Source: JAFHCF01 sp048497495 | Lineage (GTDB): Bacteria; Pseudomonadota; Alphaproteobacteria; Rhizobiales; Ancalomicrobiaceae | Reading direction: 5' to 3' | NCBI GenBank assembly: GCA_048497495.1 | Contig: JAFHCF010000251.1 | Coordinates: 1-28,852, forward strand | Length of the DNA stretch: 28,852 nt | Shown here: piece after piece, positions 23,157 to 28,852 of the stretch | Layout: each line of letters begins with the position of its first letter | Numbering within the stretch: the first letter of the stretch is position 1 | Program-made: the position numbers and the translations under genes | Notes under the pieces: model-generated | Seen by the model: the letters and a program-made list of their open reading frames with translations, nothing else | Databases searched by the model: none | What the model was told of the DNA's origin: nothing

Positions 23157-23924
23157 TCACTTCTTCTTCGACAGGAAGGCGGCGAAGGCGGCGGCGGCTT
23201 CGGGCGAGGCGAGGCGGTGGGAGAATTCCTTGGCTTCCTCGGTGATGCGGTCGAGCACCTCGTCGCGGCTGGTGACGTGGCCGGAGCGCAGCAGGCGGCG
23301 GGCGATGGCCAGCGCCTCGCGCGGCTTGGCGGCCAGCGCCCGGGCGGCCGCCATCGCCGTCGGCTCCAGCGCCTCGGGGCCCACCACCTGATTGACCATG
23401 CCGACCGAGGCGGCGCGGGCGGCGTCGAAGCCGTTGCCGAGGCAGAGCAGCTCGAAGGCGAGCGGGTGGCCCATCAGGCGCGGCGCCAGCAGGCTCGAGG
23501 CGCCCTCCGGCACCAGGCCGAGGTCGAGGAAGGGCGTCTTGAACAGCGAGCGATCCGAGGCATAGACCAGATCGGCGTGGAGGAGCGCGGTGGTGCCGAT
23601 GCCGATGGCCAGTCCGTCGACGCCGCACACCAGCGGCTTGTCGAGACTGGCGAGCGCCATCAGGAAGTCGATCACCTGGAGCCCGAGGCGCCCGGTCCTC
23701 GCCGCCACCAGGAACTCCTCGACGTCGTTGCCGGCGGAGAAGGCGCCGGGCACGCCGAGGAGCAGGTGAACCGCGACGCCGTCGTCGGCCTCGCCGGCAG
23801 CGAGCGCGGCGCTCATCGCCGAATACATGTCGGTGGTCAGGGCGTTCTTCTTGTCGGCGCGGTTCATGCGGATCACGGACACCGCGCCTTCGCGGGTGAC
23901 GGCGATACGATCGGCGGTGGTCAT
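23157..23924 (-). CDS. enoyl-CoA hydratase/isomerase family protein
   Basis: A 255-aa crotonase-fold enzyme acting on acyl-CoA thioesters. The first oxyanion-hole segment is GAFSAGNDVEEF (about 68-79). The second is DGLAIGIGTTALLHADLVYA, where a classical hydratase has a Gly-Gly near a catalytic Glu; here that Glu position is replaced by other residues, while VPEGASSLLAPR keeps the second Glu. This pattern fits delta3-delta2 isomerase-like or other crotonase activities as well as hydratase. I chose the ATG at 23922-23924 (MTTADRIAV) with GAGACGACC upstream; the frame stays open further but is GC-rich filler. It diverges from the Sua5 gene. Confidence 0.9.
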   Translation of the reverse strand: MTTADRIAVTREGAVSVIRMNRADKKNALTTDMYSAMSAALAAGEADDGVAVHLLLGVPGAFSAGNDVEEFLVAARTGRLGLQVIDFLMALASLDKPLVCGVDGLAIGIGTTALLHADLVYASDRSLFKTPFLDLGLVPEGASSLLAPRLMGHPLAFELLCLGNGFDAARAASVGMVNQVVGPEALEPTAMAAARALAAKPREALAIARRLLRSGHVTSRDEVLDRITEEAKEFSHRLASPEAAAAFAAFLSKKK

Positions 23925-24160
23925 GGTCGTCTCGGCTCCCGGTCGGACGGCTTCACCCTCACCTATACGGCAGGGTGCGCCCGTATCGATCAATGAACCG
24001 CAGTCGAGTGCGGCCCTCCGGTAGTCTACGCACAGCGACGTCGCCGCCGCAACCGGGCGCGGCACCGCCGATCCCGCCGAAGCACTTGTCTCGCCGCGCG
24101 AAAGCGGCCAAGGAGAGACCGAGGAGGCGCCGCCCGAGGGCTGGCGCGGAGAGGACCGCG

Positions 24161-25147
24161 ATGGCGCGACGAACCACGGCGAACCGCGAGGAACGGGAAA
24201 GCGCGATCGCGGCGGCCGTCGCCGCTCTCGCCGCCGGCCGGTTGGTCGGCCTGCCGACCGAGACGGTCTACGGGCTCGGGGCCGACGCCACCGACGGTCT
24301 CGCCGTCGCCGCGATCTACGCCGCCAAGGGCCGACCGAGCTTCAATCCGCTGATCGCCCATGTGCCCGACCTCGACGCCGCCGAGCGGCATGGGGTCTTC
24401 GACGCCACGGCGCGGGCGCTGGCGCAGGCGTTCTGGCCGGGGCCCCTGACCTTGGTGGTGCCGAAGCGGCCGGAGAGCCCGATCTCCGACCTCGCCTGCG
24501 CCGGGCTCGACAGCATCGGCCTCAGGGTGCCGGCGGACGCGGTGACGCGGGAGATCCTGGCGCGGTTCGGCCGCCCGATCGCCGCGCCCTCCGCCAACCG
24601 CTCCGGCCGCGTAAGCCCGACCCGGGCGGAGGACGTGGTGGAGGAGCTGGGCGACGCTGTCGCCGAGGTGATCGATACCGGGCCGACGCCGGTCGGGGTC
24701 GAATCGACCATCGTCTCGGTTCTCGACGGGACGGCGCGACTGTTGCGGCCGGGTGGAGTGCCGCGCGAGGCGATCGAAAGGGTGATCGGCGGGCCGCTCG
24801 CCGACGGCCGCGAGGGCGGCGAGGAGACCGCGCCGCGCGCTCCGGGCATGCTGTCCTCGCACTACGCCCCGAACGCCCGCGTCCGGCTCGACGCGCGCGC
24901 GGTCGAACCGCACGAGGCGGTCCTCGGCTTCGGGCCGATCCGGCCACGCGGCTGGGAAGCCGCGCGGGCCTTCGTCGACCTCAGCGCCGGCGGCGACACG
25001 GCGGAAGCGGCGGCGCGGCTGTTCCGGGCGCTGCGCGATCTCGATGCCTCGGGCGCCGAGGTGATCGCGGTGGCGCCGATCCCCGAGGGCGGTCTCGGCG
25101 AGGCGATCGTCGACCGGCTGCGACGGGCGGCGGCGCCCCGGTCGTGA
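24161..25147 (+). CDS. L-threonylcarbamoyladenylate synthase (YrdC-Sua5)
   Basis: Makes threonylcarbamoyl-AMP from threonine, bicarbonate and ATP, the first step of the t6A37 modification of ANN-reading tRNAs. The 328-aa chain is the long Sua5 type: a YrdC domain (1-200) with LPTETVYGLGADA (31-43), KGRPSFNPLIAHV (56-68) and PSANRSGRVSPT, followed by a C-terminal Sua5 domain reached through APGMLSSHYAP. GAGG stands six bases before the ATG at 24161. In-frame sequence further upstream is Arg/Pro-rich and has no ribosome site. It is cytoplasmic and normally essential or nearly so. Confidence 0.94.
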   Translation: MARRTTANREERESAIAAAVAALAAGRLVGLPTETVYGLGADATDGLAVAAIYAAKGRPSFNPLIAHVPDLDAAERHGVFDATARALAQAFWPGPLTLVVPKRPESPISDLACAGLDSIGLRVPADAVTREILARFGRPIAAPSANRSGRVSPTRAEDVVEELGDAVAEVIDTGPTPVGVESTIVSVLDGTARLLRPGGVPREAIERVIGGPLADGREGGEETAPRAPGMLSSHYAPNARVRLDARAVEPHEAVLGFGPIRPRGWEAARAFVDLSAGGDTAEAAARLFRALRDLDASGAEVIAVAPIPEGGLGEAIVDRLRRAAAPRS

Positions 25148-25470
25148 ACCCGGCTGAGCGACCCGACGGCACCCGAGGGCACGGGCGGGTGGGTCCTCGC
25201 GCGGCGCGACGAAGGTATGACCGCGTCTTTGATTTCCCTCACGGCCGGGGGGTGACGAGCGCGCCACGATCCGTCATCGTGGCGTCGTGGTTCCGATCGG
25301 GACATGCGGAAGGGCCGCGTGTCCTCGGATGCCCCCGCTGATCGGGCGAGCGCGACCCCAGCGAAGGAAAAAGAGCGAATTCGGACCCCACGGGGTGCCG
25401 GCGACCGAAAATGCCGAAGGGCGACAGAGCGCACGACGAAGGCGCCACGGTCGGGGGAGAAAGGAAACGC
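25148..25470. other. intergenic region with one hairpin
   Basis: This 323-base gap holds no convincing gene. The clearest structure is a dyad CGCCACGAT (25262-25270) with ATCGTGGCG (25276-25284), a nine-base stem with a five-base loop, without a T-run; it may end the Sua5 transcript. A second short dyad, ACCCC/GGGGT, lies near 25390. A purine-rich stretch GGGGGAGAAAGGAAACGC directly precedes the HDAC start codon. Frames crossing the gap are not supported. Confidence 0.5.
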
Positions 25471-26400
25471 ATGTCGACGCTGTTGATCCATCATCCCGCC
25501 TGTCTCGGGCACGCGACACCGCTCGGGCACCCGGAGCGGGCCGATCGGATCCGCGTCATCGACCGCATTCTCGAACACGAACGCTTCCAGCCCCTGGAGC
25601 GGGAGGCGGCGGCGCGCGGCACCCGCGAGATGGTCGAACTGGCCCATCCCGGCTCCTTCTTCGACGAGATCGCCGAGGCGACGCCGCAGGACGGCCTGAC
25701 CCGTCTCGACGACGACACGACCCTGTCGCCGGGTAGCCTGGAGGCGGCGCTGCGCGCCGTCGGCGGCGCCTGTCAGGCGGTCGACGAGGTCTTCGCCAAG
25801 AAGGTCAGGAACGCCTTCTGCACGGTGCGTCCGCCGGGCCATCACGCCGAATCGAAGCGCGCCATGGGCTTCTGCCTGTTCAACAACGCGGCGATCGCGG
25901 CGAAGTGGGCGCGTGAGACCCACGGCGCCGAGCGCATCGCGGTGATGGACTTCGACGTCCACCACGGCAACGGCACCCAGGACATCTTCTGGAACGATCC
26001 CAACCTGATGTACGCCTCGACCCACCAGATGCCGTTCTATCCCGGCACCGGCGAGGTGGGGGAGACCGGCATCGCCGACAACGTCGTCAACGCGCCCTTG
26101 TGGGCGGGCGCCGGCGGCGCCGATTTCCGCGAGGCGCTCGACATCGCGGTGCTGCCGCGCATCGAGGATTTCCGCCCCGATCTGATCCTCATCTCGGCCG
26201 GCTTCGACGCCCATACCCGCGACCCGATGAGCCAGGTCAACCTGGTGGAGAGCGACTTCGCCTGGGTGACGTCGCGGCTGATGGACATCGCCGATCGGCG
26301 TTGCGACGGGCGCGTGGTGTCGATCCTGGAAGGCGGTTACGACCTCGAAGGCCTCGCCCGCTCGGTCGCCGCCCATGTGATGACGCTGATGAAGAGCTGA
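25471..26400 (+). CDS. histone deacetylase family protein (acetyl-amide hydrolase)
   Basis: A 309-aa zinc hydrolase of the HDAC/AcuC/acetylpolyamine amidohydrolase superfamily. The catalytic features are all present: RPPGHHAE with the His-His dyad, DFDVHHGNGTQ with zinc-ligating Asp and His, SAGFDAHTRDP with the third ligand, and EGGYDLEGLARS with the transition-state Tyr. It removes acetyl groups from protein lysines or polyamine-like substrates; the bacterial substrate is not visible. The ATG at 25471 has the strong site GGGAGAAAGGAAA upstream. In related genomes it sits directly before xseB and dxs; here an MFS gene intervenes. Confidence 0.94.
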   Translation: MSTLLIHHPACLGHATPLGHPERADRIRVIDRILEHERFQPLEREAAARGTREMVELAHPGSFFDEIAEATPQDGLTRLDDDTTLSPGSLEAALRAVGGACQAVDEVFAKKVRNAFCTVRPPGHHAESKRAMGFCLFNNAAIAAKWARETHGAERIAVMDFDVHHGNGTQDIFWNDPNLMYASTHQMPFYPGTGEVGETGIADNVVNAPLWAGAGGADFREALDIAVLPRIEDFRPDLILISAGFDAHTRDPMSQVNLVESDFAWVTSRLMDIADRRCDGRVVSILEGGYDLEGLARSVAAHVMTLMKS

Positions 26401-26451
26401 TCGGCGCTGAGACCACTTGTCGCAGATGAGCTTCCTCTCCATCTTCGCGCG

Positions 26452-27705
26452 ATGCCCGCACCGGTCCACCGCCTTCCCCTGCTCGTCGTCGTGCTCGCCA
26501 TCGGCCAACTCGCCGGGTGGGGGACGACCTATTACATGCCCTCGGTGCTGGCGCCGGTCCTGTCGCGCGATCTCGGGCTCGACGCGACCGGCATCTATCT
26601 CGGCGTCACCGTCATGATCGGCATCGCCGGGCTCGTCTCGCCCTTGGCCGGGCGACTGCTCGACACCTACGGCGCCGCGCGCTTCCTGCCGACCGGGCCG
26701 CTGGCGATCGGCGCCGGGCACCTGATGCTCGCCATCCATCCGTCGGTGGCGACCTGGTACGGGGCCTGGGTGCTCTACGGGCTGGCCATGACCTTCGGCC
26801 TGACGCTGGCGGTCAACACCTTCCTCACGCGCTTCGCCGGGCGGACGGCGCGGCGGCAGATCGGCATCCTGGCGCTGCTCGCCGGCTTCGCGCCGACGGT
26901 CTTCTGGCCGGCGACGGCCCTGCTCGAGGCCTGGCTCGGCTGGCGCGGCACGCTCTTCGCCTATGCCGGGCTCGAACTCGCCGTGATCCTGCCGCTGCAG
27001 GTCTGGATCGGCGTGACCTGGACCGACCGGACCGTGATCCTCGACGCGGACGACGCGACCACCGGACCACGCCGCGATCCACCGCCCGCGCCGCTCGATC
27101 CGCGAACTCGCCGCATCGCCATCGTCGCCATGGTCGTCGCCTTCACCACCCAGGGCTTCGCCTCCTGGGGCCTGCCGCTCCACGTCATCACCCTGTTCGA
27201 GACCCTGGGTGTCGACCACGCCAGCGCGGTCTCGATCGCGGCGGCGAGCGGGGCGGCGGCGATCGCGGCGCGCGGGCTCGAGGTCGGGCTCGGCCACCGG
27301 ATGCATCCGCTCACCACCACGGGTCTGGCGATCGCGGTGCTGGCGCCGATGCTGGCGCTCCTCGGCTCGCCGATGAACCCGCTGACCGCCGCCTGGGTCT
27401 TCATCCTGGTGTGGAGCGGCGCCAACGGCATTCTCGGCGTGCTGCGCGTGACGCTGCCGCTCTACCTCTTCGGCGCCACCGAATACGGCACGCTGATGGG
27501 CCGCATGAGCCTGCCGCAGAACCTGTCCTTCGCGGCGGCGCCGGCGATCTTCGCCGTGGTGATCGCGCGCGGCGGACCGCAGGCGGCGCTGTGGCTGGCG
27601 ATCCTCGCCTCGCTCACGGCGCTGGTGGCGGCGATCGTGCTGGCGCGCATCGCCCGGCCGAGGGCGGAGCCTCCGCTCGAGGCGATGCCGCTCGCACCCC
27701 ATTGA
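26452..27705 (+). CDS. MFS transporter
   Basis: A 417-aa secondary transporter with about 12 hydrophobic spans and a cytoplasmic middle loop near residues 195-220 (WTDRTVILDADDATTGPRRD). The opening QLAGWGTTYYMPSVLAPVLS and the segment GRLLDTYGAARFLPTGPLAIG mark a major-facilitator protein of the kind often annotated as putative MFS transporter. Substrate unknown. It starts 51 bases after the HDAC stop and ends 59 bases before xseB, so it is inserted into what is usually an uninterrupted HDAC-xseB pair, as far as I recall. Base composition and codon use match the neighbours, so there is no clear sign of recent transfer. Confidence 0.9.
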   Translation: MPAPVHRLPLLVVVLAIGQLAGWGTTYYMPSVLAPVLSRDLGLDATGIYLGVTVMIGIAGLVSPLAGRLLDTYGAARFLPTGPLAIGAGHLMLAIHPSVATWYGAWVLYGLAMTFGLTLAVNTFLTRFAGRTARRQIGILALLAGFAPTVFWPATALLEAWLGWRGTLFAYAGLELAVILPLQVWIGVTWTDRTVILDADDATTGPRRDPPPAPLDPRTRRIAIVAMVVAFTTQGFASWGLPLHVITLFETLGVDHASAVSIAAASGAAAIAARGLEVGLGHRMHPLTTTGLAIAVLAPMLALLGSPMNPLTAAWVFILVWSGANGILGVLRVTLPLYLFGATEYGTLMGRMSLPQNLSFAAAPAIFAVVIARGGPQAALWLAILASLTALVAAIVLARIARPRAEPPLEAMPLAPH

Positions 27706-27764
27706 CAGAGCCGGCGCGGCGGGGCCTCCTCGACCGATCGAACGCGCCAGAGGACCATGCCCCC

Positions 27765-28019
27765 GTGACCGAGACCGCCGCCGACATCGCCCTGTTGCCC
27801 TTCGAAAAGGCGCTCGCCGAACTCGAGGCGATCGTCCAGAAGCTCGAACGCGGCGACGTGGCGCTCGACGAATCGATCGCGGCCTATGAGCGCGGCGAGG
27901 CGCTGAAGGCCCATTGCCAGGCGCTGTTGTCGGCGGCGGAAGCCCGCGTGGAAAAGATCCGCCTCTCCGCCGAGGGTCGGCCGACCGGCGTCGAGCCGCT
28001 CGACGTCGAGGGGCGGTGA
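27765..28019 (+). CDS. xseB: exodeoxyribonuclease VII small subunit
   Basis: An 84-aa subunit that binds several copies to the large subunit XseA to make the single-strand-specific exonuclease VII. The family core FEKALAELEAIVQKLERGDV followed by ALDESIAAYERGEALKAHCQ is plain, and the length is right. The start is a GTG at 27765 (VTETAADIALLPFEKAL), with AGAGGA some ten bases upstream; an ATG at 27757 is out of frame. The protein is cytoplasmic and mostly helical. It is followed by a decayed reading frame and then dxs, its usual partner. Confidence 0.93.
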   Translation: MTETAADIALLPFEKALAELEAIVQKLERGDVALDESIAAYERGEALKAHCQALLSAAEARVEKIRLSAEGRPTGVEPLDVEGR

Positions 28020-28068
28020 GCCGCGCGCTCCCCCCCTCACCCGACGTCGCGCTTCGGCACCACCAACT

Positions 28069-28257
28069 TCGCCAGAATGCCCCCTGCCGGAGGCCGACGA
28101 CGGTGAGCGACGGCGCCATGCCTGTGACGTTCTGGCGACGCTGGTGGGAGGGTTGACGCTCGGCCGGGCGGGGCTGGCGACGGTCGACGTCGCCGCGTCG
28201 GACGAGGTCCTGAAGAGCCTGCGCGACCGCCTGAAGGCCCGCCCGCCCCTCGACTGA
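28069..28257 (+). pseudogene. possible relic of a TetR-type regulator C-terminus
   Basis: In the frame ending at TGA 28255-28257 the translation reads CPLPEADDGERRHACDVLAT, then LVGGLTLGRA, nine residues, and SDEVLKSLRDRLKA. The order of a Cys-Pro motif, an (R)xxxLATLVGxLxLxRA helix and an SDEVLxxxR helix is that of the last two helices of TetR-family ligand domains. There is no ATG, the only usable GTG or TTG would leave under 40 residues, and no DNA-binding domain is present. It is best read as a degraded fragment. The gap before dxs is otherwise non-coding. Confidence 0.45.
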
Positions 28258-28316
28258 CCGGCCAGCGCCCCGCCGCGACGGTCGCCGATCGCCGCCCTGC
28301 TCCTCGAAACGGTGAT

Positions 28317-28345
28317 TTGCAGGGTGCGGCGGGGTCATGTATTCG
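28317..28345 (+). promoter_or_regulatory. possible dxs promoter
   Basis: TTGCAG (28317-28322) and TATTCG (28340-28345) stand 17 bases apart, a fair alphaproteobacterial housekeeping spacing. It would start transcription about 75 bases before the dxs start codon, so dxs would not depend on read-through from xseB. The -10 match is partial. Confidence 0.3.
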
Positions 28346-28427
28346 GTGAGGTGGCGTCCCATCCGCAGGGTCGCGCTCCGGTTCGGGCGGAAGCCTCGGC
28401 GCGGAGACATCGCGAGAGACCGAGATT

Positions 28428-28852
28428 TTGCCGAGCCCCCTCGAGACTCCCCTCCTCGACACGGTGAAGACCCCGGAGGATCTCCGGAAGCTTCCCGACG
28501 CCGACCTGCGCCAACTCGCCGACGAACTGCGCGCCGAAATGATCGACGCGGTGTCCGTCACCGGCGGCCATCTCGGGGCCGGCCTCGGCGTGGTCGAGCT
28601 GACGGTGGCGCTGCACAAGGTGTTCGAGACGCCGCGCGACGTGCTGATCTGGGACGTCGGCCACCAGTCCTACCCGCACAAGATCCTCACCGGCCGGCGC
28701 GACCGCATCCGCACCCTGCGCCAGCCCGGCGGCCTCTCCGGCTTCACCAAGCGCGACGAGAGCCCCTACGACCCCTTCGGCGCGGCCCATTCCTCCACCT
28801 CGATCTCGGCGGCGCTGGGCTTCGCCCCCCCGCGCGCCCTCGCCGGCGGCCC
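28428..28852 (+). CDS. dxs: 1-deoxy-D-xylulose-5-phosphate synthase, N-terminal part
   Basis: First enzyme of the MEP isoprenoid pathway: thiamine-diphosphate-dependent condensation of pyruvate and glyceraldehyde 3-phosphate. About 141 codons are present and the gene runs off the right edge. Recognisable parts are TPLLDTVKTPEDLRKL, VTGGHLGAGLGVVELTVALH (thiamine-binding region), WDVGHQSYPHKILTGRRD and FGAAHSSTSISAALGF. The start appears to be a TTG at 28428 (TTG CCG AGC CCC), with GAGAGACCGAGA upstream. The last residues, GFAPPRALAGG, differ from the GFAxARDLxGG usual in the family. It is the normal partner of xseB. Confidence 0.9.
   Translation, partial: MPSPLETPLLDTVKTPEDLRKLPDADLRQLADELRAEMIDAVSVTGGHLGAGLGVVELTVALHKVFETPRDVLIWDVGHQSYPHKILTGRRDRIRTLRQPGGLSGFTKRDESPYDPFGAAHSSTSISAALGFAPPRALAGG

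Noticed and set aside
24862..28410. Very long open frame on the minus strand (over 1,100 codons)
   Set aside because: It is antisense to Sua5, HDAC, MFS and xseB. Its translation is Arg/Gly/Asp-rich low-complexity sequence typical of antisense frames in GC-rich DNA, with no recognisable motif.

Overview
The window is GC-rich chromosomal DNA, with codon use strongly biased to G/C in the third position. It looks like an alphaproteobacterium of the order Hyphomicrobiales (Rhizobiales). Reasons are a TIGR02301-type protein next to a NUDIX gene, a J-protein opening MRDPYDVLGV, an RT0821/Lpp0805-type surface lipoprotein, the HDAC/xseB/dxs and tlyA/RNA-methyltransferase groups, and several palindromic intergenic repeats of the rhizobial kind. 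A Pleomorphomonas-like family would fit, but I cannot prove it from sequence alone.

Layout. 1-264: start of a chemoreceptor gene (minus), preceded by an AT-rich leader. 632-5317: a minus-strand run of aroC, a secreted Ig-like protein, a Tat-exported dienelactone hydrolase, a histidine phosphatase and fabI; two palindromic repeat elements lie before fabI ends. 5516-9229: a small Cys-rich secreted protein, the SRAP abasic-site protein YedK (minus), then a plus-strand cluster (hypothetical, NUDIX, TIGR02301, 86-aa protein) and a LysE exporter (minus). 9343-12459: a secreted hypothetical, a 52-aa membrane peptide, tlyA and a 4Fe-4S RNA methyltransferase, all plus. 12484-15387: UPF0178 protein (minus), a complete Cache-type chemoreceptor (plus) and a 72-aa protein (minus). 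15585-18770: LysE plus GNAT genes, then ald and an Lrp regulator diverging around an AT-rich dyad. 18996-21252: pdxH (minus), surface lipoprotein and J-protein (plus). 21266-25147: SDR (minus), Cys-rich exported peptide plus membrane-anchored protein (plus), enoyl-CoA hydratase (minus), Sua5 (plus). 25471-28852: HDAC-like deacetylase, MFS transporter, xseB, a decayed TetR-like fragment and the 5' part of dxs.

Most genes are housekeeping: shikimate pathway, fatty-acid synthesis, B6, isoprenoid precursors, tRNA and rRNA modification, plus chemotaxis and amino-acid turnover. I found no prophage, insertion sequence, CRISPR array, toxin-antitoxin pair, tRNA or rRNA, and no obvious new multi-gene defence or biosynthetic system. 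The most interesting signals are smaller: a C-terminal QMDLF on YedK that matches the bacterial sliding-clamp-binding consensus; the separation of tlyA/RNA methyltransferase from HDAC-xseB-dxs, with an MFS gene and a TetR relic in the latter group; a clear dyad between ald and lrp; a possibly leaderless 52-aa membrane peptide before tlyA; and a tiny exported protein with a CCGGPCC motif whose stop overlaps the start of the next gene.
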